Counted from the stretch's first letter, positions 42,703 to 50,875 are shown. The stretch is DNA of 64,000 nt from Kineococcus xinjiangensis (GCF_002934625.1 NZ_PTJD01000002.1:1-64000); one strand, 5' to 3'. Numbers and translations are program-made. The notes: generated from the letters alone by a model not told the origin.

Positions 42703-44193
42703 TCACGCCGCCGGGCCCTCCACCACCTCCTTGAGGAGCGCCAGGTCCTGGGCCACGAGCGCGGCGTCCCGCTCGAACTCCGCGTCGCCGGTTCCCGGGG
42801 AGCGGCGCAGCGTGAGGACGACCTCGCAGCACTCACCGTCGGCGAGGACCCGCAGCGGCACGTGCACCGTCTCGCCGGGGGCCGTCACCACGTCGTGGTC
42901 GAGCACGCCGTGCTCGTTGCGGGGGACGAAGGTCACCCGCGCCCGGCCCGCGGGCGTCTCGACGAACCAGCTCCCTTCTTCCTGCACCACCGGGCCACCG
43001 AGGCCGGGCGCCCACCGGGGAAGGTTGGCGGGGTCGGAGGCGAACGCGTAGACCTCCGCGGCCGGCCGGGCGATGTGCACGCCGAGGTGCTGCGACCGCC
43101 CGGTCATCGCCCGGGGGTCCCCGGCACCGGGACGGGCGGCGGCGCTGGCGCGCAGCACCACGTGCGGGCGCGTCGAGGACAGCGCGGGGCGCGGGTCGCC
43201 GTCGAGCTGGGCCTGCAGGAGGGCGAACGCCTGCTCCCCCAGGGCCTGGAAGTCCTGGTGGACCGTGGTGAGGCCGGGCCGCCAGATCCCGGCGAGCGGG
43301 TGGTCGTCGAAACCCACCACGCTGATGTCCCCGGGCACCTGCCGCCCCGCACCCTCCAGGCCCGCGATCACGCCCATGGCGACCTCGTCGTTGCCGCAGA
43401 AGACGGCCGTCACGTCGGGGTCGGCGGCGAGGCGACGGCCCGGTCCGACACCGGAGGTGGCCTCGAAGGAGTCCGCGACCAGCACCGGCGGGACGGGGGC
43501 GCCGGCCTCCTCCAGCGCGGTGCGCCACCCGGTGGTCCGGCCGTCCTCGCCGCGCGACGGCGGAACCGCCACGTGGTGCACGGTCCGGTGCCCGAGGCCG
43601 AGGAGGTGCCGGGTCAGCTCCGCGCCGGCGGACTCCTCGTCGAGCACCGCCTGCGACCACCGGCCGTCGACCTCGCCGGAGACCGCGACGACCGGCACGT
43701 CCGGCGGCAGCGCCTCCAGCACGGCCACGCCGACCGCGTCGAACCTGAGCACGACGACACCCGCCAGCGGCAGCGACAGCACCACCTGCACCGCCCGCTC
43801 CAGCTCGTCCGGGTCGCTGCTCTCCACGACGGAGATGACGACCGGGTGACCGGCTGCGCGGGCGGCCGTCTCCACGCCCTTCAGCGTCGTGGAGTAGCCG
43901 TGGACCGCGGTCTCGGACGTCATGACCGCGACCTGGTCGCCCCGGCCGCTGACGAGCGCCCGCGCGGTGCTGCTGGGCCGGTAGTTCAGCGACTCGATGG
44001 CGCGCAGCACCCGGTCGCGGCGCTCCGGGCTGACCCGGGCGGCCCCGGTGAGCACCCGGGAGACGGTGGGCACCGACACCCCTGCCGCCCGCGCCACGTC
44101 GCGGATGCTCACCTGCCGGCCGCGGGGGCGCTCGTCGGCCTCCCCCGCCCCGGCCGGGAGCTCCTCGCGCGGGACGACCAGCTGCTCGCTCAT
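42703..44193 (-). CDS. LacI-family regulator fused to an SRPBCC-fold domain, 496 aa
   Basis: Residues 15-362 are a full LacI regulator: VSIRDVARAAGVSVPTVSRV helix-turn-helix, hinge SPERRDRVLRAIESLNYRPS and effector domain ending TVHQDFQALGEQAFALLQAQ. Residues 363-496 (MTGRSQHLGVHIARPAAEVY, AFASDPANLPRWAPGLGGPV) are a complete SRPBCC/START-like ligand-binding protein with its own Met. There is no stop between them. At the junction (43107) the DNA reads ATGA, the usual overlap for two separate coupled genes, so a one-base indel may have fused them. It lies 31 bases downstream of the giant glycosidase and probably represses that operon. SRPBCC and LacI fusions are not a normal architecture. Confidence 0.85.
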   Translation of the reverse strand: MSEQLVVPREELPAGAGEADERPRGRQVSIRDVARAAGVSVPTVSRVLTGAARVSPERRDRVLRAIESLNYRPSSTARALVSGRGDQVAVMTSETAVHGYSTTLKGVETAARAAGHPVVISVVESSDPDELERAVQVVLSLPLAGVVVLRFDAVGVAVLEALPPDVPVVAVSGEVDGRWSQAVLDEESAGAELTRHLLGLGHRTVHHVAVPPSRGEDGRTTGWRTALEEAGAPVPPVLVADSFEATSGVGPGRRLAADPDVTAVFCGNDEVAMGVIAGLEGAGRQVPGDISVVGFDDHPLAGIWRPGLTTVHQDFQALGEQAFALLQAQLDGDPRPALSSTRPHVVLRASAAARPGAGDPRAMTGRSQHLGVHIARPAAEVYAFASDPANLPRWAPGLGGPVVQEEGSWFVETPAGRARVTFVPRNEHGVLDHDVVTAPGETVHVPLRVLADGECCEVVLTLRRSPGTGDAEFERDAALVAQDLALLKEVVEGPAA

Positions 44194-44224
44194 CCCCGCA
44201 TCGTCACCGATCCGCGCGGCGGCG

Positions 44225-47200
44225 TCACCGGTGCACCCGCTGCTCCGTGCGCGCGGGCGAGGAGGCCCGCAGCCGCACCCCGGCCAGCCGCGCCCCGGGG
44301 CCGTCCTCGGCGGGGCGCCCGGCCACGAGCAGGGGGCCGCGGGAGGGGTCGAGGTCGACGACGGCGCTCACCTCCTGGAAGCCGTCCCAGTGGACCGTGT
44401 GGTGGACCGGCACCTCGACCTCGGCCCCCACCTGCCCGACGCGCAGGTGCTGGACCACGGCGTCGGTGTTGTAGTCGTGCCCCGTCAGCCGGTGCGCGTT
44501 GCTCACGAGGAGGGTGACGAGGTGGGGGCCGCGCGCCGTGCCGTCGAGCGGGACCACCGCCGCACCGCCCGCGCCGAACCCCGCCACGGCGGGCACCGGC
44601 CCGTCGGTCAGGTGCGCCGCCCCGCGCAGCCGGAGGCCCGGCGCGTCGAGCACCCGCACGTCGCCGGGTTCCTCCGCCAGGGCGGCGACGAGCAGGTGGT
44701 GCACCAGCACCGGGCCGCCCCGGGCGACGACGTCCACCTGCGCGACGCCGAACCCGAGGGCGACGTCGGCGACCGCGCCGCCGCCGGTGGTGGACAGGGG
44801 CACGGGGCGGCCGTCGACGCGCAGCTCGACGGCGGCATCCGCGGGCGCGTCGGCCCGCAGCGAGAGCCGGTGCGCGCCGGTGCGCGCGGCGACGGCGAAG
44901 AAGGTCACCCGCTCCCCGGCGGGCACGACCACACCGCCGCCGTCCCGGGCGCAGCACCCCGCCCCCCGCCGGGCGAGGACCGCCTCGTGCCGCACAGCCG
45001 CCGTCACGGCCCGCACACGCAGGTGGTCGACGGCCACGTCGCTGCCCGCGAGGTGCCCCGACGGGCCCGACGCCGCGACGCTGACGCGGTGCCGGCCGGC
45101 TGCCAGCCGCACGGGCACGTCGGCGCGGGCGGTGTAGCGCCGCTCCAGCGTGGGGGCGAGGGGGACCTCCCGCACCGGGCCGTCGTCGACCGCGAGCGCG
45201 ACCGTGCCCGGGCGGGCGTCCGTGCCGTAGCCGATCCCGAGGAGGTACTCCCCCTCGGCGGGGACGGTCACCTCGAAGTCCACCCGGCTCGTGGGCAGCG
45301 GCAGGCGGAGCACGGAACTCGTCCCCGTGCCGTGGTAGTGCTGCGGGTCGTCACCGTGCCGCACCAGTTCGGCGTCGACGGTGCGGGCCGGGTCGACGCC
45401 GACGGTCACCTGCCAGGGGCCGGGTGGCGGTTCCGCGGGCAGCAGTTCCGCGGGCAGCAGGTCGACCCGGTTCACGGCGGTGGGGTCACCGCCGTCCACG
45501 CGCAGGTCGAGGCAGCCGTCGGTGGCGGTGACCACGGCGTCCCCCGTGATGCACGGCCCCTCCGAGATCCCCTGGTACCCGCTCCAGGTCACGACGCTCG
45601 TGCGTGCCCGGTAGCGCCGCCCCGGCGGCAGGCCCTCCACCCGCAGTTCCACGTCGTCGGCGGTGCCGCCGAGCAGCACGACGGCCGAACCCTCCGCGCG
45701 GTCCAGGGCGGCCAGCGCCCGCAGGGAGTCCCGCACACCCGGGTGCGGAACCCGCACCTCCAGCGTCTCCCCGCGCAGGGAGGCGTACCAGTGCAGCAGC
45801 CACCAGCCGCCGTTGGGCGCGGCCGCACCCACGGCGTGGTCGTCGAGGTTCCCGGCGAGCGTCCAGAACGCCAGGTCGGCGTCCACCTTCGTCGACTCGA
45901 ACGCCTCCACCCACTGCAGCAGCTGCGACGGCACGGACATGTCGCGCCTGTTGCCGTACTCGTCGATGCAGACGGGCCGCGGTTCCAGCCCGAACTCGCG
46001 CTCCAGTTCCCGCAGGTGCTCGTGGTGGCTCCGGTAGGTCTCCAGCGAGGACGGCTGCAGTTCGTGCCAGGTCACGACGTCGGGCAGGGTTCCGCTGTCG
46101 CGGGCGTGGCGGAGGAAGTCGCGCATCCGGCCCGGGTGGTACGCGGCCTCGTTCGGCCCCGCGATCCGGGCCTGCGGGTCCACGGCGCGGATCTGCGCCA
46201 CCGCAGCGTCCCAGTGCGCGAGGAACCGGTCGCGCCCCTGCGAGGACCAGTCCGGGTACCAGATCCAGTCCCCCTCGTTGAAGGGGACCCAGACGAACCG
46301 GTGCCGGTCCTCCCGGCCGGCGACCGCGGCGACGGCGTCGCGCAGCACCGGCAGGTAGGCGTCGATGCCGACGTCCTCGTAGGGCCAGCACGCCAGGGCG
46401 TCCTGCACGTAGACGTAGACGTCCTCGCCACCGGCGGCGGCGAAGCCCTCCGCGAGCACGGCCGCGTCCCCGCCCGGGTGCTGCGCCCCTCCGGGGGACT
46501 TCTGCGCGACGGTGCGCGGGCGGGCGCCCGCCAGCAGCGCCGGCGTCGGGACGCCCGGTTCGACGAGCCCGTAGAGCATCCCGGTCGCCCCGCCGTGCAC
46601 CGCCCCCGTCCGCCGCCCCGCGTCGACGAGGACCCGCTGCACGGGCCGGCCCCGGGTGAGCCGCAGCGTGCGCGCCGCCGGCCCCTCCACCTCCACACCC
46701 GGTTCCACCTCCACGACGAGCACGGCCCGCTCCGCGTCCCAGCGGGTGCGCCACGGCGCCAGCCGCGTCGGGAACGTCGTCGTGACCACGAGGTCCTGCC
46801 CGGCGTGCTGCGGCAGCGGAACCTCCACCACGGCGGGCGCCGCAGCGCCGGCCACGGGCCGCCGCCACAGGGTGAGGTGGGTGGCCTCGCCGCCGTCGAC
46901 GGCGAGCGCGACCCACGGCGCGCTCCACTGCTCCAGCCCGAGGGGCCAGCGCGGGTGCCCGGCCGCGACGTCCGCGCGGATCCGCTTGTGCGCCGCGACG
47001 GCCTCGGCGACGAGGCTGCGCTGCGCGGTGCTCATCTCGTCGACGTGCCCGGAGAGGTACAGCCGCCCGAGCAGGCCGGTGCAGAGGGTGAACGCCGCCT
47101 CCTCCTCGGACATCGCGGGCTGCGGGTAGGCCCAGTTCGCGGCGACCTCGGGCAGCATCGCCAGCGGCGCCGACGCCGCGATGGGCGGATACGCCGACGG

Positions 47201-48793
47201 GTCCTGCTGGTCGCTCGTCGACTGCAGCTGCAGCAGCGACAGCAGTTCGGGGTCGGCGCGCATGGCGCCCGAGGCGCAGTTCTCCAGGACGAGGCCCGGG
47301 TGGCGGTCGAGGACTCCCGTCAGCCAGTCCCGGTGCGCCGCAGCATGTCCCGCGAGCCCCTCGGCGGGGCTGTCGGCGCCCACGTCGGTCCCGGCGACGG
47401 GGTTGATGTTGTGGTCGAGCTTGAGGTAGCCCACGCCCATGGCGACGAGCCGGTCGACGGTCGCGTCCAGGTGCGCCCGTGCGGACGGGTGGCGCAGGTC
47501 GAGGTGGTACCGGCCGTGCTCGACGACCCGCTGGCCGCGGCGGCCGAGGAACGCGTCCGCGGGCAGCCGGTCCGCCACGGGGCTGTCCACCCCCACCACC
47601 TCCGGTTCCAGCCAGAGGCCGGCGACGAGGCCGCGGTCGCGGATGCGGTCGAGCACCGCCTGCAGCCCGCCGGGGAACCGGGTCGTGGACGGCTCCCAGG
47701 CCCCCACGCTCGACCACCAGCCGTCGGTGTCGTCGTACCAGCCGGCATCGATGCAGAACACCTCCGCCCCGGCCTCAGCCGCTGCGTCGATCAGCGGCAG
47801 CAGGCGCTCGGTGGTGGGATCGCCCATGAGGGTGTTCATGTAGTCGTTGAAGACGACCCGCAGCGCGGCGGCGTCGGGGTGCGGGCGCCGGGTCGCGCGA
47901 CGCAGGTCGGTGAGCGCCGCGGCGGCGCCCTCCAGGTCGGCCCCAACGGCCAGCGCCACCGCCGGGGTGGTGTGCGACTTCCCGGGTTCGAGCCCGACGC
48001 TCCAGCCGTGGTCGACGTCCGTGGGCCCCGACGCCGCCAGGTAGGCACCGCTGTGGTGCTCCCCCACCTCCCAGCGCCACCCCGCGGTGCTCTCCACCTG
48101 CCAGGCCCAGGCGCCGTCGCCGGGCGCTGCCGTGGCCAGCACGCCGACGGGCAGCGCCCGGCCGGTCGACCAGAGTCCCTGCGAGGCCTGGGAGAGGCAG
48201 CCGCGCGCGCCCGTCTCGTGCCTCTCCAGCCGCAGGTCGGGCAGCGCCTCCCGCAGCGGCAGGGTGCGCCAGCGCCCCTCACCGACCCATTGGCTCTCGG
48301 CGAGGGAGACGAGGAGGTCGCGCGGGTCCCCGCAGGCCGCCGGGCCGAGGGCCACACCGAGGGCCAGGGGCGCCACGGCCAGCAGCTGGCGGGGGGCGTC
48401 CGCACCGGCGTCGACGCTCGTCGTCACCCGGGCGCGGACGGCGGCGGCGCCGTCGTGCAGTTCGAGCCGCAGCTGCGTGCGCAGCGAACCGCCCTGCTCC
48501 ACCTGCTCCACGACGAGGGCCTGCACGTCTCCGGTGCGCTCGAGGCGGTGGCCCGCGTAGCGCATCCGGCGGCTGACCGCACCGCCCGCGAGCCGGTTCG
48601 TCGCGGGGGCCCGCCCGGCGTCGACCGTGACGACCTCGACGGCCGGCTGGTCCCCGGGCAGTTCCGCGGCGGCGCCCGGAACCCCGAGCCGGGCGATGCG
48701 CACGGGCCCGTCCGGGTCGTGGGCGAGGACCACCTCCAGGCCGGCGTGCGCGAGGCGCAGCACCCCGCCTGCCACGGCCGTGCCGGCGCTCAC
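44225..48793 (-). CDS. two-enzyme glycosidase: GH36 alpha-galactosidase fused to a GH39-like module, 1522 aa
   Basis: Residues 1 to about 690 are a GH36 alpha-galactosidase: VVFNDYMNTLMGDPTTERLL, EVFCIDAGWYDD, VGLWLEPEVVG-like AGLWLEPEVVGVDSPVADRL, nucleophile Asp460 in GYLKLDHNINP and acid/base Asp528 in STSDQQDPSAYPP. From about 700 a second enzyme begins: GMLYGLVEPGVPTPALLAGA, with the acid Glu840 in FVWVPFNEGDWIWYPDW and nucleophile candidate Glu945 in PVCIDEYGNRRDMSVPSQL. This is a clan-A, GH39-like barrel. The rest (about 1100-1522) is beta-sandwich modules, including a carbohydrate-binding-like part. No signal peptide, so it is predicted cytoplasmic. Its GTG overlaps the stop of a transporter remnant. 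The GH39-like label is tentative; the GH36 label is firm. Confidence 0.85.
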   Translation of the reverse strand: MSAGTAVAGGVLRLAHAGLEVVLAHDPDGPVRIARLGVPGAAAELPGDQPAVEVVTVDAGRAPATNRLAGGAVSRRMRYAGHRLERTGDVQALVVEQVEQGGSLRTQLRLELHDGAAAVRARVTTSVDAGADAPRQLLAVAPLALGVALGPAACGDPRDLLVSLAESQWVGEGRWRTLPLREALPDLRLERHETGARGCLSQASQGLWSTGRALPVGVLATAAPGDGAWAWQVESTAGWRWEVGEHHSGAYLAASGPTDVDHGWSVGLEPGKSHTTPAVALAVGADLEGAAAALTDLRRATRRPHPDAAALRVVFNDYMNTLMGDPTTERLLPLIDAAAEAGAEVFCIDAGWYDDTDGWWSSVGAWEPSTTRFPGGLQAVLDRIRDRGLVAGLWLEPEVVGVDSPVADRLPADAFLGRRGQRVVEHGRYHLDLRHPSARAHLDATVDRLVAMGVGYLKLDHNINPVAGTDVGADSPAEGLAGHAAAHRDWLTGVLDRHPGLVLENCASGAMRADPELLSLLQLQSTSDQQDPSAYPPIAASAPLAMLPEVAANWAYPQPAMSEEEAAFTLCTGLLGRLYLSGHVDEMSTAQRSLVAEAVAAHKRIRADVAAGHPRWPLGLEQWSAPWVALAVDGGEATHLTLWRRPVAGAAAPAVVEVPLPQHAGQDLVVTTTFPTRLAPWRTRWDAERAVLVVEVEPGVEVEGPAARTLRLTRGRPVQRVLVDAGRRTGAVHGGATGMLYGLVEPGVPTPALLAGARPRTVAQKSPGGAQHPGGDAAVLAEGFAAAGGEDVYVYVQDALACWPYEDVGIDAYLPVLRDAVAAVAGREDRHRFVWVPFNEGDWIWYPDWSSQGRDRFLAHWDAAVAQIRAVDPQARIAGPNEAAYHPGRMRDFLRHARDSGTLPDVVTWHELQPSSLETYRSHHEHLRELEREFGLEPRPVCIDEYGNRRDMSVPSQLLQWVEAFESTKVDADLAFWTLAGNLDDHAVGAAAPNGGWWLLHWYASLRGETLEVRVPHPGVRDSLRALAALDRAEGSAVVLLGGTADDVELRVEGLPPGRRYRARTSVVTWSGYQGISEGPCITGDAVVTATDGCLDLRVDGGDPTAVNRVDLLPAELLPAEPPPGPWQVTVGVDPARTVDAELVRHGDDPQHYHGTGTSSVLRLPLPTSRVDFEVTVPAEGEYLLGIGYGTDARPGTVALAVDDGPVREVPLAPTLERRYTARADVPVRLAAGRHRVSVAASGPSGHLAGSDVAVDHLRVRAVTAAVRHEAVLARRGAGCCARDGGGVVVPAGERVTFFAVAARTGAHRLSLRADAPADAAVELRVDGRPVPLSTTGGGAVADVALGFGVAQVDVVARGGPVLVHHLLVAALAEEPGDVRVLDAPGLRLRGAAHLTDGPVPAVAGFGAGGAAVVPLDGTARGPHLVTLLVSNAHRLTGHDYNTDAVVQHLRVGQVGAEVEVPVHHTVHWDGFQEVSAVVDLDPSRGPLLVAGRPAEDGPGARLAGVRLRASSPARTEQRVHR

Positions 48794-48897
48794 GTGACGG
48801 CTCCGGAGGTGGCTCGGGCGATGATCTGGCGCTGGGCGACGAGGAGAATGGTTCCGGGAAGTGGCGCCAGGAACCGCGGAACACGCGTGGTGGGCAT
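48790..48897 (-). pseudogene. remnant of a carbohydrate ABC transporter permease, 35 codons
   Basis: The ATG at 48897 follows GGAGA. The short product MPTTRVPRFLAPLPGTILLV AQRQIIARATSGAVT ends like the last 25 residues of CUT1-type sugar permeases, where a final helix leads into QRQIIxGxTSGAVKG. The rest of a 280-residue permease, plus the partner permease and binding protein expected in such operons, is missing. Its stop overlaps the glycosidase start by four bases. The simplest reading is a deletion that joined a start region to the permease end and kept the reading frame into the glycosidase. Confidence 0.6.
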
Positions 48898-48997
48898 GGT
48901 TCTCCGTTCAACGCCGTCGGTGCTCGGATGGCTGGGGGTCGCGCGGCGGGCGCGTCGAGGTGGTGCCCGGCGGCGTGCACGGCGGACGTCAGCGTCC

Positions 48998-49041
48998 TTG
49001 ATATCGTTTTCGCGCCGTCTGACAACGCTATCGAGAGCGTT
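48998..49041 (-). promoter_or_regulatory. promoter with LacI-type operator for the glycosidase operon
   Basis: AACGCTATCGAGAGCGTT (49024-49041) is an 18-base palindrome with one mismatched pair and a central CG, the classic LacI/GalR operator form. On the minus strand it runs into TTGTCA (49020-49025, -35). Sixteen bases further is TATCAA (48998-49003, -10). The operator overlaps the -35 and so would block polymerase. The regulator is most likely the LacI protein encoded at the end of the same operon (42703-44193). Confidence 0.75.
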
Positions 49042-49107
49042 TCGGGGCGACAAGGGACCCGCGCGGGTCAGGTTCCCGCTCCGCGCGGGCGACGGAGCAG
49101 CAGGCGC

Positions 49108-49830
49108 TCAGGCGCCCTGCGCGCGAGATTCCCCGGCACTGCGCGCAGCCGAGCTCCATCCCTGCGCGCGCAGCCGCTCGAAGCCGTCGAGCAGCAGGTC
49201 GAGAGCGAACTCGAACTCGAACTGGTCGTCACAACCGCGCCCGACGACGGAGGCGTCCTCGTGGCCGCCGCCACGCAGCACGATCTCGGCGATGTGGGGG
49301 TAGCGGCCGGACAGCTCCCGCAGCGCGGCCGTCCGGGCCTCCGGGTCCGGTGGCGGCGGACTGGGGAAGACCTCCTGCGTGAAGCCCCAGACGCGACTGC
49401 CGAGGGCGTGCATGACGTGGTGGGTGAGGTCGACCGAGAAGCCGCCCGCACGGAAGGTGCCGACGACGGAGTCGAGGTGGGCGAGGACGCCCGGGGTCGG
49501 GGAGGAGCGGGTCTCGATGACGCGGACGGCCCAGGGGTGGCGCAGGAGTGCGCGCCGGGCCGAGAGGACGCACCCACGGACGACCGTGCGCCAGTCGGCG
49601 TCGTCGGCGGGGGGCTCGATCTCGGCGACGACGGCGTCCACCATGCCGTCGAGGAGCTGCTCCTTGTTCGCCACGTGCTTGTACAGCGCCATCGGCACCA
49701 CGCCCAGCTCCTGAGCCAGGCTGCGCATGCTCAGGGCCTCGAGGCCGGCGCGGTCGGCGAGCACCACCGCCGCGCGCAGCACTCGGTCCCTGCTCAGCGG
49801 AGCCCTGCCCGCACCGTCCCGCTGGGCCAC
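49108..49830 (-). CDS. TetR-family repressor, 240 aa
   Basis: The GTG at 49830 follows GGGAGG with an 8-base gap. TetR N-terminal domain: LSRDRVLRAAVVLADRAGLE, ALSMRSLAQELGVVPMALYK and HVANKEQLLDGMVDAVVAEI. The C-terminal half is the TetR_C/TetR-class ligand domain (SARRALLRHPWAVRVIETRS, VDLTHHVMHALGSRVWGFTQ). The MALYKHVANKEQLLDGM form is typical of repressors with a divergently transcribed membrane-protein target. Two GGTGTAC-N3-GTACACC operators lie in the 104-base gap to the DUF4386 gene. Confidence 0.93.
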   Translation of the reverse strand: MAQRDGAGRAPLSRDRVLRAAVVLADRAGLEALSMRSLAQELGVVPMALYKHVANKEQLLDGMVDAVVAEIEPPADDADWRTVVRGCVLSARRALLRHPWAVRVIETRSSPTPGVLAHLDSVVGTFRAGGFSVDLTHHVMHALGSRVWGFTQEVFPSPPPPDPEARTAALRELSGRYPHIAEIVLRGGGHEDASVVGRGCDDQFEFEFALDLLLDGFERLRAQGWSSAARSAGESRAQGA

Positions 49831-49862
49831 CGGTCCGCCTCCCGAGGTGCCGCGCCTTGACA

Positions 49863-49879
49863 GGTGTACAGAGTACACC
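49863..49879. promoter_or_regulatory. TetR operator 1
   Basis: GGTGTACAGAGTACACC, a perfect 7-3-7 palindrome 33 bases before the TetR start. It has the same arms as the second site 35 bases away (centre to centre), so the two would lie on nearly the same side of the helix. Confidence 0.8.
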
Positions 49880-49897
49880 TACGGTTCCCGCATCCCT

Positions 49898-49914
49898 GGT
49901 GTACGCCGTACACC
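49898..49914. promoter_or_regulatory. TetR operator 2
   Basis: GGTGTACGCCGTACACC, a perfect 7-3-7 palindrome 21 bases before the DUF4386 start. Identical arms to site 1 strongly support one dimeric repressor binding both and controlling both divergent genes. Confidence 0.8.
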
Positions 49915-49934
49915 GATGCGCCGGAAGGCTTTCC

Positions 49935-50636
49935 ATGACCCCGCCCAGGAGGACTGCCACCACCGTCGGCGTCCTGTACTTCGCCACGCACGTCACCTCG
50001 ATCGGCGCCCTCGCGCTCTACACCTCCGCACTCGGCGACGAGCACGGCCTCACGACCGGCGGCGAGCTGCGCGTCCTCCTGGGCGCGCTGCTGGAGGTCC
50101 TGCTCGCCCTCACCGTCATCGGCACCGCCGTGGCGCTCTTCCCCGTCGTCAAGCGCCACGGCGAGGGCCTCGCCCTCGGGTACGTCGCGCTGCGCACCCT
50201 CGAGGCGGCCGTCATCACCGTCGGCATCGCGAGCCTGCTCGCGGTCGTCACATTGCACCGGCAGCCCGGCGCCGACGCCGTCGACCCGACCGCCGTCCGC
50301 GCGCTGATCGCCGTCCACGACTGGACGTTCCTGCTGGGCCCCAACTTCGTCCTCGGCGCGAACACGGTGCTGATCGCTCTGCTGATGCGCCGCTCCGGGC
50401 TCGTCCCCCGGCCCATCGCGCTCCTCGGCCTGGCCGGCGGGACGCTCATCTTCACGTCGGCGATCGCCGTGCTGCTCGGCCTGTACCCGCAGGTCTCCAC
50501 CCCCGGGGCCCTCGCGGCGGTCCCGGTGTTCGCCTGGGAGATCGCCCTGGCCGGCTTCCTCGTCCTGCGCGGCTTCCGCACGCCGGCAGCGCCGGCCCGT
50601 GGCGAGCGGCCCACCCCGGCGGCGCTGCCCGCCTGA
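49935..50636 (+). CDS. DUF4386-family membrane protein, 233 aa
   Basis: The ATG follows GGAAGG with a 6-base gap. Six or seven hydrophobic helices, beginning TATTVGVLYFATHVTSIGAL and including LLGALLEVLLALTVIGTAVA, LGYVALRTLEAAVITVGIAS, DWTFLLGPNFVLGANTVLIA and SGLVPRPIALLGLAGGTLIF. The GPNFVLGANTVLIALLMRRS and LVPRPIALLG elements are typical of DUF4386. Function is unknown in the family. Expression is probably set by the adjacent TetR protein, which suggests an inducible stress or export role (inference). Confidence 0.88.
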   Translation: MTPPRRTATTVGVLYFATHVTSIGALALYTSALGDEHGLTTGGELRVLLGALLEVLLALTVIGTAVALFPVVKRHGEGLALGYVALRTLEAAVITVGIASLLAVVTLHRQPGADAVDPTAVRALIAVHDWTFLLGPNFVLGANTVLIALLMRRSGLVPRPIALLGLAGGTLIFTSAIAVLLGLYPQVSTPGALAAVPVFAWEIALAGFLVLRGFRTPAAPARGERPTPAALPA

Positions 50637-50643
50637 CCGGCAC

Positions 50644-50677
50644 GACGTCCCCGTCCGCATCCGCGGGCGGGGACGTC
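50644..50677. terminator. hairpin after the DUF4386 gene
   Basis: GACGTCCCCGTCCGC and GCGGGCGGGGACGTC form a 15-bp stem with one G-T pair and a 4-base loop, seven bases past the stop codon. Its right arm is also the left arm of the 50-bp element at 50669, so only one of the two hairpins can form at a time. Confidence 0.6.
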
Positions 50678-50718
50678 CGGCCGGGCGACGCGCGGCTGCC
50701 GCCCGGCCGGACGTCCCC
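50669..50718. repeat. 50-bp inverted-repeat element, third copy
   Basis: From GGGGACGTCCGGCCGGGCGA to CGGCCGGACGTCCCC. Same 50-base length and same GGGGACGTCCGGC start as the tandem elements at 38.3 kb, and GGCGACGCGCGG at the same internal position. Its two halves are more symmetric than in those copies (GGACGTCCGGCCGGGCG against CGCCCGGCCGGACGTCC-like). Confidence 0.8.
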
Positions 50719-50759
50719 GTCCCCGGATCCCGAGTGGAGATCGTCCAGCGCTTGCCTAT

Positions 50760-50783
50760 TGCATCGTTGTATTCAACGATGCA
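50760..50783. promoter_or_regulatory. 24-bp operator palindrome before the arabinanase gene
   Basis: TGCATCGTTG, spacer TATT, CAACGATGCA: ten perfectly matched bases on each side, about 95 bases before the GTG start. Its AT content stands out from the surroundings. TTGCCT at 50752-50757 could be a -35. The centre is TATT rather than the CG of LacI-type sites, so a LacI, GntR or AraC-type repressor are all possible; no regulator gene is adjacent. Confidence 0.7.
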
Positions 50784-50875
50784 CACTCCTCCCAGCGCCG
50801 CTCCGCGCCCCTCTCGGGCTCGGCGCGGCACGCTGTCCCCAGAGTGGTGGACGCGTTCACCAGAGAGGTGCGCCC

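Noticed and set aside
43997-49303. Plus-strand open frame of 1768 codons
   Set aside because: It is the reverse shadow of the glycosidase and LacI genes: biased to Arg, Gly, Val and His, with no domain, while the minus strand has complete catalytic motifs. High GC makes such frames common here.
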